Assembly (NCBI RefSeq): GCF_022690685.1
Contig: NZ_JALCYY010000018.1
Location: forward strand, 26,422-90,421
Length of the DNA: 64,000 nucleotides
Origin: Anaeromyxobacter terrae
GTDB taxonomy: Bacteria; Myxococcota; Myxococcia; Myxococcales; Anaeromyxobacteraceae
Direction of reading: 5' to 3'
How positions within the stretch are numbered: position 1 is the stretch's first letter; the number at the start of each line of letters is the position of its first letter. The notes beneath the pieces were generated by a model. That model had not been told where the DNA came from. It made no database searches and saw only the letters and a list, made by a program, of their open reading frames with translations. Below, in pieces: positions 40,896 through 48,334 of the stretch. Both the position numbers and the translations under genes were made by a program.

Positions 40896-43871
40896 GTGCG
40901 CCGCGCGCTCCTCGCCGTCGCGCTGCTCGGGGCGCTCCTCGCGCCTGGCGTCGCCGCGGCGCAGCCCTACGACCCCGCCTACCGCTGGCGCACGCTCGAC
41001 ACCGCGCACTTCCGCGTCCACTTCCACCAGGGCGAGGAGTCGCTCGCCGAGGACGTGGCGCGCGTCGCGGAGCGCGCGCACGCGGCGCTCACCCCGGTGC
41101 TGGGCTACGCGCCGCGCCGCACCGAGATCGTCGTCTCCGACGACACCGACGACGCGAACGGATCGGCCTCGCCGCTCCCCTACGACACGATCCGGCTCTA
41201 CGCGGTCCCGCCGGCGTCGCTCTCGGAGCTGAACGACTACCGCGACTGGCTCGAGAGCCTCGTCTTCCACGAGTACGTCCACATCCTCCACCTCGACCAC
41301 GTGGGCGGGATCCCGGGGGTCGCGAACCGGATCTTCGGCAAGCTGTTCGTGCCGAACGGGCTCGTCCCGTCGTGGATGATCGAGGGCCTCGCGGTGCTGC
41401 ACGAGTCGAACGGCGACCCCGCGAGCGGGCGCAACGCGAGCGCGATCCACGAGATGTACGCGCGCTCCCTCGCGCTCGAGCCGCCCGGGTTCCCGCCGCT
41501 CGACGAGGCCTCGAACCCGCTCCTCGAGTGGCCGGTCGGGACCGCGCCGTACCTCCTCGGCGGGCGCTTCATGCAGTACCTCGAGGAGCGCTACGGCGAC
41601 GCCGCGCTCGCGGGCTACCTCGGCCGGCAGGGCGCACAGCTCTGGCCGTACGCGCCGTCCTGGGTGGCGAGGCCGTACTTCGGCGGCCGGACGTTCTCGG
41701 AGCTCTGGGCCGAGTACGCGGAGGCGGAGCGGCGGCGCGGCGAGGACGTGGTGACCGCCGTGCGCGAGCGCCCCGTGACGGTCGCGCGGCGGCTCACGAC
41801 GCGCGGCGGGCGCGCGGAGAACCCGCGCTGGAGCCCGGACGGCGCGTCCGTCGCGTACTGGCGGCGGCCGCTCGACGGGCGCCCCGGGCTGTTCCGCGTC
41901 TCGCCGGAGGGCGAGGACCTCGGCCGCGCCGCGACCGTGGACGCGAACGGTACGTTCGCGCTCCGCTCGCCCGGCGAGGCCATCGGCGCGATCGGCGAGG
42001 TCTACCGCGAGTACCGCGTGTACGACGATCTGTACCGCGTCGATCTCCGCACCGGCCGCCGGAGGGCGCTCACCCGCGGCGAGCGCGCGACCGATCCCGA
42101 TCTCGCGCCGGGCGGCGCGTTCCTGGTCTACGTCCAGCGCACCGGGCCGGGGGTGCTCGCGCTCGTGCGGCGCCCGCTCGACGCCGCCGGCCGGCTCGGC
42201 GCCCGCGAGGTGCTCTTCTCGCACCGCGGCGCGGAGGTGTACGCCCCTCGCGTCTCGCCGGACGGGCGGCGCATTGCCTTCGAGCTGCAGGAGGCCGGCC
42301 GGCGCGATCTCGCCCTGTGGGAGGACGGGCGCGTCACGCGCATCACCGACGACGCCGCGCTCGACACCTCGCCGGCGTGGACGCCGGACGGTCGGTACGT
42401 GCTGTTCGACTCCGACCGGGGCGGGCTCTACAACCTCTACGCGTGGGAGGCGGCGACCGGCGAGATCTCGCAGGTAACGAATGTCGAGACGGGCGCGTTC
42501 CAGCCGGACGTGTCGCCCGACGGCAAGACCATCGCGTTCGTCCTCTACTCGCGGGCGGGGTACGACGTCGCCACCATCCCGCTCGATCCCGCGAGCTTCA
42601 TGGCGCCCTTCCCGGCGGCGCCAGCGCCGTCACCGCGGACGACGCAGGCAGGGGAGGCGACCCCGACCGCGACCGAGGCGCCGCCGGAAGATCCCGCATC
42701 GCTCCCCTCCCGCCCCTACCGCGCGCTCGACACGCTCGGCCCGACCTTCTGGCTCCCGTTCCTCTCCGCCGACGCGTCCGGAGCGGTGATCGGCGCGGTC
42801 ACCGGCGGCGCCGACGTCCTCTTCCGCCACGCATGGGCGGCGCAGGCCTTCTGGAGCGTCCCCACGCGAGAGCCCGGCTACGCGATCGCGTACCAGGGCG
42901 CCTGGTCCTGGCCGCGGCTCGACCTCTCGTCCTCGCGCTTCGTGGGCAGCTCGCCCGACCCGGGCGACCGGCTCCTCTCCGTTTGGACGCTCGCCGACGT
43001 GGGGGCGACGTTCACGTTCACCCGGCTCGCCCGCGCCACCGCGCTGCGCCTCGGCTGGAGCGGGACGCGCTACGACACGCTCGCGGGCGAGCCCGGCCCG
43101 GACCCGCGCCTCCCCTACCCGTTCCGCGACGGCTTCCTCTCGGACCTGTCGCTCAGGCTCTCCTACTCCGACGCCCGGCGCTTCGTCCGCTCCATCTCGC
43201 CCGAGGAGGGCCGGAGCGCCTCGCTCTCGCTGCGCTACGCCGGGCCGGCCACCGGCAGCGACTACGACCTCGCCCGCGGCCGCGCCTCCGTGGAGCAGTA
43301 CCTGCGCGTCCCCGGGCTCGCGCGGACGGTGCTCGCGCTCCGGCTCGCGGGCGGCCTCGCGCGCGGCACGCTCGGGGGGAGCGCGCCGTTCGAGCTCGGG
43401 GGCGTCTCGCAGCCGGACGTGCTCTCCGTCGCGCTCGGGGCGGCGCTCGGGCTCGCGGGGTCTCCACCGGATGCGCTGCGCGGCTACGCGGTGGGGTCGT
43501 TCGAGGGGACCGGGTACGTCCTCGCGAACGGCGAGCTGCGCTTCCCGCTCGGCGCGCCCGGGCTCGGCCACACCACCTGGCCGGTCTTCCTGCGGCGGGT
43601 GCACGGCGCGCTGTTCGCGGACCTGGGGGAGACGTTCGACCGGCCCGGGGAGCCGATCCTCGCGGGCAACCGGCTCACTGGCGAGGCGCTCCGACTCGGC
43701 GTCGGGGCGGAGCTGCGCCTCGAGCTCGTGCTGGGCTACTACCTCAGGACCGATCTCCGCCTCGGGCTCGCCCGTGCGATGGGCGCGCCCTTCGGCGGCT
43801 GGCGCGCCGCGGACGCCCGGCTCGGGCCAGACGAGGTCTCGCCGTACGTGCTCCTGGGCGCCTCCTTCTGA
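40896..43871 (+). CDS. Fused metallopeptidase-like, TolB-type propeller and outer-membrane barrel protein
   Basis: 991 residues from a GTG. After a signal peptide ending AAAQ (about residue 24) comes a gluzincin-type domain with HEYVH in VFHEYVHILH (near 125) and a downstream Glu in WMIEGLAVLHES. WD40/TolB beta-propeller repeats follow (about 300-565) marked by WSPDGASVAYW, VSPDGRRIAFE, WTPDGRYVLFDSD and VSPDGKTIAFV. After a Pro/Thr linker, the C-terminal 390 residues alternate in polarity with a terminal Phe, as in outer-membrane barrels of the BamA/Surface-antigen type. It may be a self-anchored surface protease; the fusion is unusual. It follows the hydrolase by five bases. Confidence 0.87.
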   Translation: MRRALLAVALLGALLAPGVAAAQPYDPAYRWRTLDTAHFRVHFHQGEESLAEDVARVAERAHAALTPVLGYAPRRTEIVVSDDTDDANGSASPLPYDTIRLYAVPPASLSELNDYRDWLESLVFHEYVHILHLDHVGGIPGVANRIFGKLFVPNGLVPSWMIEGLAVLHESNGDPASGRNASAIHEMYARSLALEPPGFPPLDEASNPLLEWPVGTAPYLLGGRFMQYLEERYGDAALAGYLGRQGAQLWPYAPSWVARPYFGGRTFSELWAEYAEAERRRGEDVVTAVRERPVTVARRLTTRGGRAENPRWSPDGASVAYWRRPLDGRPGLFRVSPEGEDLGRAATVDANGTFALRSPGEAIGAIGEVYREYRVYDDLYRVDLRTGRRRALTRGERATDPDLAPGGAFLVYVQRTGPGVLALVRRPLDAAGRLGAREVLFSHRGAEVYAPRVSPDGRRIAFELQEAGRRDLALWEDGRVTRITDDAALDTSPAWTPDGRYVLFDSDRGGLYNLYAWEAATGEISQVTNVETGAFQPDVSPDGKTIAFVLYSRAGYDVATIPLDPASFMAPFPAAPAPSPRTTQAGEATPTATEAPPEDPASLPSRPYRALDTLGPTFWLPFLSADASGAVIGAVTGGADVLFRHAWAAQAFWSVPTREPGYAIAYQGAWSWPRLDLSSSRFVGSSPDPGDRLLSVWTLADVGATFTFTRLARATALRLGWSGTRYDTLAGEPGPDPRLPYPFRDGFLSDLSLRLSYSDARRFVRSISPEEGRSASLSLRYAGPATGSDYDLARGRASVEQYLRVPGLARTVLALRLAGGLARGTLGGSAPFELGGVSQPDVLSVALGAALGLAGSPPDALRGYAVGSFEGTGYVLANGELRFPLGAPGLGHTTWPVFLRRVHGALFADLGETFDRPGEPILAGNRLTGEALRLGVGAELRLELVLGYYLRTDLRLGLARAMGAPFGGWRAADARLGPDEVSPYVLLGASF

Positions 43872-43883
43872 CGGCTCGCGCGG

Positions 43884-44201
43884 TCACGCCGGGCGAGGAC
43901 GCCTCATGAGGGCCTGGGCGATGCGAAAGGGCGCGAAGACGAGCGTGCGCGCGAGCCGCGTCGTGTCCTGGACGAGCTCCGCCAGGATGGCCGAGAGGGG
44001 CGTCCCGAGCTCCTCGGCCGTGCGCGTCGCGGCGTCGACCTCGGCCATGCGCTCGACCTTGCGCCGCTGCGCCTGGCGGGCGGCCTTGCTCTGCCGGGCG
44101 CTGTCGCCGCCGATGAACTGCTTGCCGGGCGCGGCGCGGCGGAATGCCGCCTCCTGCTGCCCCATCGCGCTCTTCGCCGAGCCAGGACGGTTCTTCCTCA
44201 T
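43884..44201 (-). CDS. Small basic protein of unknown function
   Basis: 105 residues, rich in Ala, Arg and Lys. A basic N-terminus (MRKNRPGSAKS) leads to a Gln/Arg-rich helix (about 33-55) and a C-terminal amphipathic helix (ILAELVQDTTRLARTLVFAPF). No family is recognised. Composition differs from the random antisense frames nearby, so it is probably real. It is convergent with the barrel fusion gene. Confidence 0.6.
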   Translation of the reverse strand: MRKNRPGSAKSAMGQQEAAFRRAAPGKQFIGGDSARQSKAARQAQRRKVERMAEVDAATRTAEELGTPLSAILAELVQDTTRLARTLVFAPFRIAQALMRRPRPA

Positions 44202-44264
44202 GCCCTGAAGCTAGGCGCGGAGCGTCATGGGCGCGAGCGACGCCTCCAGGCCGCGACTCGGCCC

Positions 44265-44293
44265 TTGCAGGGCGCTCCGGGCGGTGCTAAACA
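44265..44293 (+). promoter_or_regulatory. Candidate promoter of tRNA-Thr
   Basis: TTGCAG (44265-44270) and an extended -10 TGC-TAAACA (44285-44293) are separated by 17 bases; initiation would be about 18 bases before the tRNA 5' end. Confidence 0.6.
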
Positions 44294-44317
44294 ACGCGCC
44301 CGTTTCGACGGGAGTGC

Positions 44318-44393
<76 letters not shown>

Positions 44394-44409
44394 ACTTTAA
44401 GCGGAATTG

Positions 44410-44444
44410 GAAGGGGTTACGCGTCAGCGTGACCCCTTCTCTTT
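44410..44444 (+). terminator. Intrinsic terminator of tRNA-Thr
   Basis: GAAGGGGTTACGC (44410-44422), loop GTCA, GCGTGACCCCTTC (44427-44439), then TCTTTT. One G-T wobble in a 13-base stem. It lies 17 bases after the CCA. Confidence 0.9.
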
Positions 44445-44875
44445 TCGGTCGACGGCGGGAAGGTCGCCGGGGGTGTAGCTGGGGGTCCTGGGGCCCCCTC
44501 GCACCACAAATCAGTTCACGATCGACGGCCCGGTCACGCCCTGCAGCATCGACCACGCAAAGTCGTGGTGGGTGACCGCGATGGAGCGAACCGCCACGCA
44601 GTCGCCTAAACGGTATCAACTCACGGTCTCTGCATACTCTCTTGGGTGGGTTTCGCTCGCGGTCGCGCGCGATGGTCAGACGACCCGCTTAAGGTGACGG
44701 TCCGGAACTACCCACCCGTAGTGGACATGGCGAAGCGAGCAAGTGACGACACCAGCCAGAACGGCGACGGATCACCCGAGACGCTAACCGCAATCGCGCG
44801 CGGCGGCCTCATGAGTGCGCGGGGGCACGAACAAACTACGGCGCGAAGGTTAGTCCGGAACCGCGCACCCACGCT

Positions 44876-44906
44876 CCGAGGCGTACGGCCGTGGGGTACG
44901 CCTCGG
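44876..44906. repeat. 11-base perfect inverted repeat
   Basis: CCGAGGCGTAC (44876-44886) and GTACGCCTCGG (44896-44906), loop 9 bases. No T-run follows, so it is more likely an operator, a recombination-type palindrome or an RNA structure in the leader of the membrane-protein gene than a terminator. Confidence 0.65.
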
Positions 44907-44965
44907 GCAAGTGGGCAGTAACCACCAAGCTTGCCCCACCGGCAAGGAGCCGGCACCATCGAGCC

Positions 44966-45424
44966 ATGCCATTGTCACGCTCAGAGCGCATGCCGACGAA
45001 GGGCGGTACATTTTCGTGGGTCACGTTGGGGATCATGTTGTCCGCGTGCGTTCTTTGGCTGACCTTTGGTCATACAGACACGGTCGCCGCCGTGGTGTTC
45101 AACGTTCGACCAGGAGAGACCGTCTACAACCCGGACATCGTCTGGCATCGTGTGCTGGCCGTGTGGGGCGCTGGCCTCGTGCTCGCGATAACCATCGCGC
45201 TCGCCGGCATTCTGCTCCGGAAACATCCTCTCGATGGGCGCTCGCCCGCGGCTTGGCTGCATCTCGTGGCTTCCGTGGGCACCTTGTTGGCTGCGTTGGT
45301 CATAGCTCGCGAGATGCATGGGCGCCGGGTGACCGCGGACATGTGGTTCGTGTTTGCGGGCGGGGCTCTGAGCTTGGTCGCGACGTTTTGGCACGCGCGC
45401 CGCAAGTCGGCTGCTCCCTGTTGA
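44966..45424 (+). CDS. Four-helix membrane protein of unknown function, possibly acquired
   Basis: 152 residues from the ATG at 44966; the ATG at 44990 is an alternative. Four hydrophobic helices: FSWVTLGIMLSACVLWLTFG, VWGAGLVLAITIALAGILL, WLHLVASVGTLLAALVIA and MWFVFAGGALSLVATF, with a periplasmic loop after helix 1 and a basic C-terminus. Family not recognised. Its codons use more A/T in third position than the surrounding genes (for example GTT, TTT, CAT), consistent with foreign origin next to a tRNA. Confidence 0.65.
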   Translation: MPLSRSERMPTKGGTFSWVTLGIMLSACVLWLTFGHTDTVAAVVFNVRPGETVYNPDIVWHRVLAVWGAGLVLAITIALAGILLRKHPLDGRSPAAWLHLVASVGTLLAALVIAREMHGRRVTADMWFVFAGGALSLVATFWHARRKSAAPC

Positions 45425-45887
45425 GAGTGAAAGCCGCGCCCTAAACGGCACAACAATCAGCTCGAGCGAGGGCGGCGAAGAAGGATCCCCGTTACGCGGC
45501 CGTGGCCACGGCACCGGGAACCGCATGCGTCGGATGCTGAGGCACCGCTTCCTCCCGACGACGAGTTCTGGGACGCCCAGGTCGTCCAGTCTTCGCGGGC
45601 GCCTGGCCTTCCGGTCGAGCGCCCGTTTTCTTTTCGGGACCGGGGCCCGCGCGCGGGGCCGTCGCGGCCGACGCGCGCTCAGGGCGCCGGGAGCCGCCGC
45701 CACGGGGCGTGCGCCGCGGAGCGGCGGCGGTCGCCGTCGCCCCACCCTCTTCCTCGACGCAGAGTCATCACGATGGCGCTAGGCTGAGGAGGGCGAGCCT
45801 GCCGTCACGTTCGTCAGTGACTCCTGTGCCGATGCGAGTCGGCCGCGCCCGCGTCACGCCGGGCGGAGCGCGCCTCGGAGGTGCGGG
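45425..45887. other. Intergenic region with terminator, no gene seen
   Basis: After the membrane-protein gene about 170 bases lead to the terminator at 45596-45634; the rest returns to the normal GC-rich composition and holds only Arg/Gly-rich shadow frames. The promoter of the FAD oxidoreductase should be in its last part but is not obvious. Confidence 0.45.
45596..45634 (+). terminator. Intrinsic terminator
   Basis: CGGGCGC (45596-45602) pairs with GCGCCCG (45619-45625); TTTTCTTTT follows directly. It is the best T-run in the region and probably ends transcription from the membrane-protein gene or an untranslated RNA in 45425-45595. Confidence 0.8.
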
Positions 45888-47018
45888 ATGGAGCGGTTCG
45901 AGTTCCTGGTCGTCGGCGGGGGGATCGCGGGGGTCTCCGTCGGGTACGAGCTCGCGCGCGACGGGCGTGTGTGCCTGCTCGAGCGGGAGGAGCAGCTCTC
46001 CTTCCACGCGACCGGTCGCTCGGCGGCGATCTTCATGGAGACCTACGGCAACGCGGCCGTCCGGGCGCTCACTTCCGCGTCGCGCGCGTTCTACGCGGCG
46101 CCGCCGGACGGGTTCGCGGAGGAGCCGCTCACGTCGCCCCGCGGTGCGCTCTTCTTCGCGGACGAGGCGCACCTCGCGGCGCTGCGGGCACACTTCGACG
46201 CGGTGCGAGGCATCGTCCCGTCGGTGGAGTGGGTGCCGGGCGACGACCTCACGCGCCACGTGCCGTGCCTCGCGCCCGGGCGGTGGGTGGGCGGGCTCCT
46301 CGAGCCGGGCGCGGTGGATCTGGACGTCCACGCCATTCACCAGGGGTTCGTTCGCGGCCTCCGCGCGCGCGGCGGCGTCGTGCGCACCGAGGCCGAGGCG
46401 CTCCGCGTGACGCGGGCCGGCGGCGCCTGGACCGTGGCGACCGCCGCGGGCGAGCTCTCCGCGCCCTTCCTCGTGAACGCCGCGGGCGCGTGGGCCGACG
46501 TCGTCGCGGGCCTGGCCGGCGCGCCGCCCATCGGGCTCAGGCCGCTCCGGCGCACTGCGATCCTGGTCGACGCGCCCGGCGACGTCACCCGCTGGCCCAT
46601 GGCGGCGAGCGTGGACGAGGAGCTGTACTTCAAGCCCGAGTCCGGCCGCCTCCTCGTCTCGCCCTGCGACGAGACGCCCTCCGACCCGTGCAACGCCGCG
46701 CCGGAGGACTACGACGTCGCCGTGACCGTGGACCGCCTCGAGCGCGCCACCCTGCTCCGCGTGAACCACGTCCACCGCCGCTGGGCTGGCCTCCGCTCCT
46801 TCGTCGCCGACAGGACGCCCGTGATCGGTCCCGACCCGGCCTGCGAGGGCCTCGTCTGGCTCGCCGCCCAGGGGGGCTACGGGATCCAGATCGCGCCGGC
46901 GCTCGCCCGCGCGTGCAGGGCGCTCTGCGTGGGGGACGCGCTACCGGCCGACCTCCTCGCGCTCGGGCTCGCCGCGGGCGACCTCGGCCCGCGACGTCCG
47001 GCGCTGCGGCGCGCGTGA
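45888..47018 (+). CDS. FAD-dependent amine/D-amino-acid oxidoreductase (DAO family)
   Basis: 376 residues. FAD-binding N-terminus FLVVGGGIAGVSVGYELA, RSAAIFMETYG (a DadA/glycine-oxidase-like flavin contact), VNAAGAWAD and the C-terminal second FAD block GLVWLAAQGGYGIQIAPAL. The family oxidises D-amino acids, glycine or sarcosine; the substrate cannot be named. The ATG at 45888 follows GGAGG. It is a single gene after the accessory zone. Confidence 0.9.
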   Translation: MERFEFLVVGGGIAGVSVGYELARDGRVCLLEREEQLSFHATGRSAAIFMETYGNAAVRALTSASRAFYAAPPDGFAEEPLTSPRGALFFADEAHLAALRAHFDAVRGIVPSVEWVPGDDLTRHVPCLAPGRWVGGLLEPGAVDLDVHAIHQGFVRGLRARGGVVRTEAEALRVTRAGGAWTVATAAGELSAPFLVNAAGAWADVVAGLAGAPPIGLRPLRRTAILVDAPGDVTRWPMAASVDEELYFKPESGRLLVSPCDETPSDPCNAAPEDYDVAVTVDRLERATLLRVNHVHRRWAGLRSFVADRTPVIGPDPACEGLVWLAAQGGYGIQIAPALARACRALCVGDALPADLLALGLAAGDLGPRRPALRRA

Positions 47019-47146
47019 GGCCACCGAAGGTCCACCGATCGTTTTCTTCCCGATCCTGTCGGGCCGTCGTCGACGTCGAGCCGGCTGGGCTCCGCGTCGC
47101 CCGTCTCCACGACGGCTTGCCCCCGGCCGCGGTCCGCTCCGCACGA

Positions 47147-47221
47147 TTCTACCCGGGTGTTATTGACGAGCACGCCCCTGCTGCGCTAGGTCTCGGTCCC
47201 GGATTTTACCCGGATGTATTT
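47147..47221 (+). repeat. Two direct copies of a TACCCGGRTGT element flanking a promoter
   Basis: TTCTACCCGGGTGTTATT (47147-47164) and TTTTACCCGGATGTATTT (47204-47221) match at about 14 of 18 positions and are 57 bases apart start to start. The first lies against the -35, the second covers the start of the transcript. This is the layout of paired repressor sites. The regulator is not encoded next to it. Confidence 0.6.
47163..47192 (+). promoter_or_regulatory. Candidate promoter of the DUF2239/GIY-YIG pair
   Basis: TTGACG (47163-47168), then 18 bases, then TAGGTC (47187-47192). The -35 is good, the -10 weak, in line with a regulated promoter between the two repeated elements. Confidence 0.5.
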
Positions 47222-47240
47222 CCCGGTACGGAGCGCAGCC

Positions 47241-47840
47241 ATGGCCGACGAGGACCGATACACGGCGTTCGCAGGCAACCGGCTCCTCGCGTCCGGCCTC
47301 AGACGCGAGGTGCTGCTCGCGGTGAAGGCACACCACGACACCGGCGGGGGCTCGGTGCTGGTGTTCGCGGACGCGACCGGCCGGCAGATCGACTTCGATC
47401 TGCGGGGCACGCCGGACGAGGTCGTCGCGCGCGCGGAGGGGCCTCTCAGGGCGGGGCCGGGCCGGCCGAAGCTGGGTGTGGTGAGCCGCGAGATCTCGCT
47501 CTTGCCCCGTCACTGGGAGTGGCTGGAGCAGCAGCCGAGCGGGGCCTCTGCGGCGCTCCGGCGGCTCGTGGACGAGGCGAGGAAGCGCGAGCCGGACCGG
47601 GAGCGCGCGCGGCGGGCCCGGGAGGCCGCAGGCCGGTTCATGTGGGCGATGGCGGGCGATCTCGCCGGCTTCGAGGAGGCCTCGCGCGCCCTGTACGCCG
47701 GGGAGACGAGGCGGCTCCGGGCGCTGGTGCGGGCCTGGCCGAAGGACGTCCGCACCCACCTGCTGGCCCTGTCCGACGAAGCGGCCCGGCTCGAGCCTCG
47801 TCCTCCGGACGAGCCCACCGCGAAGCCTCGCGGCCGCTGA
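47241..47840 (+). CDS. DUF2239 family protein
   Basis: 199 residues. It matches the DUF2239 pattern: LASGLRREVLLAVKAH, VFADATGRQIDFDLRGT, GRPKLGVVSREISLLPRHWEWL (seen as GRPKLGVV, LLPRHWEWL), then a charged helix and FMWAMAGDLAGFEEASRALYAG. The function of the family is unknown. GGAG lies eight bases before the ATG. It is followed after 10 bases by a GIY-YIG-type gene, so both form one operon, controlled by the repeated elements upstream. Confidence 0.88.
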   Translation: MADEDRYTAFAGNRLLASGLRREVLLAVKAHHDTGGGSVLVFADATGRQIDFDLRGTPDEVVARAEGPLRAGPGRPKLGVVSREISLLPRHWEWLEQQPSGASAALRRLVDEARKREPDRERARRAREAAGRFMWAMAGDLAGFEEASRALYAGETRRLRALVRAWPKDVRTHLLALSDEAARLEPRPPDEPTAKPRGR

Positions 47841-47850
47841 GGAGAGACGA

Positions 47851-48216
47851 ATGGATCGGAGAGCGGAGCTGAAGCGCGCGGCGCGCGAGACGAAGCCCGA
47901 GGCCGGCGTGTACCAGATCAGGAACGTCCGGACGGGGATGATCCTCGTCGAGAGCACGTTGAACCTGAAGACGCTCAACGGCAGGCGGATGGAGCTCGCG
48001 CGCGGGGTGCACAGGAACGCGCGGCTCCGCGCGGACGTGAGCGCGCTCGGCCCCGACGCGTTCGTCTTCGAGATCCTCGAGGTGCTGCAGGAGAAGGACG
48101 AGGGCCTCGTGTACCCCCGGGACGCCGTGCGGCAGCTCGAGGCGGCGTGGCTGGAGCGGCTGCAGCCGTACGGCGACCGCGGCTACAACGTCCGGCCCGG
48201 ATCGGGCACGACCTGA
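47851..48216 (+). CDS. GIY-YIG-like nuclease-family protein
   Basis: 121 residues. It begins with a basic helix (MDRRAELKRAARETK) and then AGVYQIRNVRTGMILVEST, where GVY matches the first half of GIY-YIG and LVE stands in place of YIG. The remainder, WLERLQPYGDRGYN, is typical of the small GIY-YIG subfamily often found beside regulators. DNA cleavage is unproven because the second Tyr motif is altered. GGAGAGACGA precedes the ATG. Co-transcribed with DUF2239. Confidence 0.83.
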   Translation: MDRRAELKRAARETKPEAGVYQIRNVRTGMILVESTLNLKTLNGRRMELARGVHRNARLRADVSALGPDAFVFEILEVLQEKDEGLVYPRDAVRQLEAAWLERLQPYGDRGYNVRPGSGTT

Positions 48217-48281
48217 CCGGCCGGGCTCGTGCCGCGCCGGCGCTCGAACGCGGGATCCATCTCGCGATGCAGGTACGACGA

Positions 48282-48322
48282 GGCCGCGGCCCGCGGCGCG
48301 CGAGGCGCCGGGAGCCGCGGCC
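48282..48322 (-). terminator. Long imperfect GC hairpin after the decaheme gene
   Basis: GGCCGCGGC (48282-48290) and GCCGCGGCC (48314-48322) with further GGCGCG/CGCGCC-type pairing inside. No T-run. It lies between the convergent GIY-YIG and cytochrome genes. Confidence 0.5.
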
Positions 48323-48334
48323 ATGACCGCTCGG

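Larger units (their letters stand above)
44394..44965. other. Lower-GC region after tRNA-Thr, no gene seen
   Basis: Starts with the terminator listed separately. The rest, to the membrane-protein gene, is less GC-rich than the genome background and has no frame I can support. It contains an 11-base perfect inverted repeat (44876-44906) and a shorter CTTGCC/GGCAAG one at 44931-44946. No integrase, transposase or copy of the tRNA 3' end is visible. Confidence 0.5.

Noticed and set aside
44646..44921. 91-codon plus frame in the accessory zone
   Set aside because: No recognisable domain, no ribosome site, and it runs across the palindrome at 44876-44906.
45525..45782. 85-codon plus frame rich in Arg
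   Set aside because: It spans the strong terminator at 45596-45634 and has shadow-like composition.
44394..45890. Integrated element with att sites
   Set aside because: No repeat of the tRNA 3' end and no recombinase seen in the window; only compositional signs remain.
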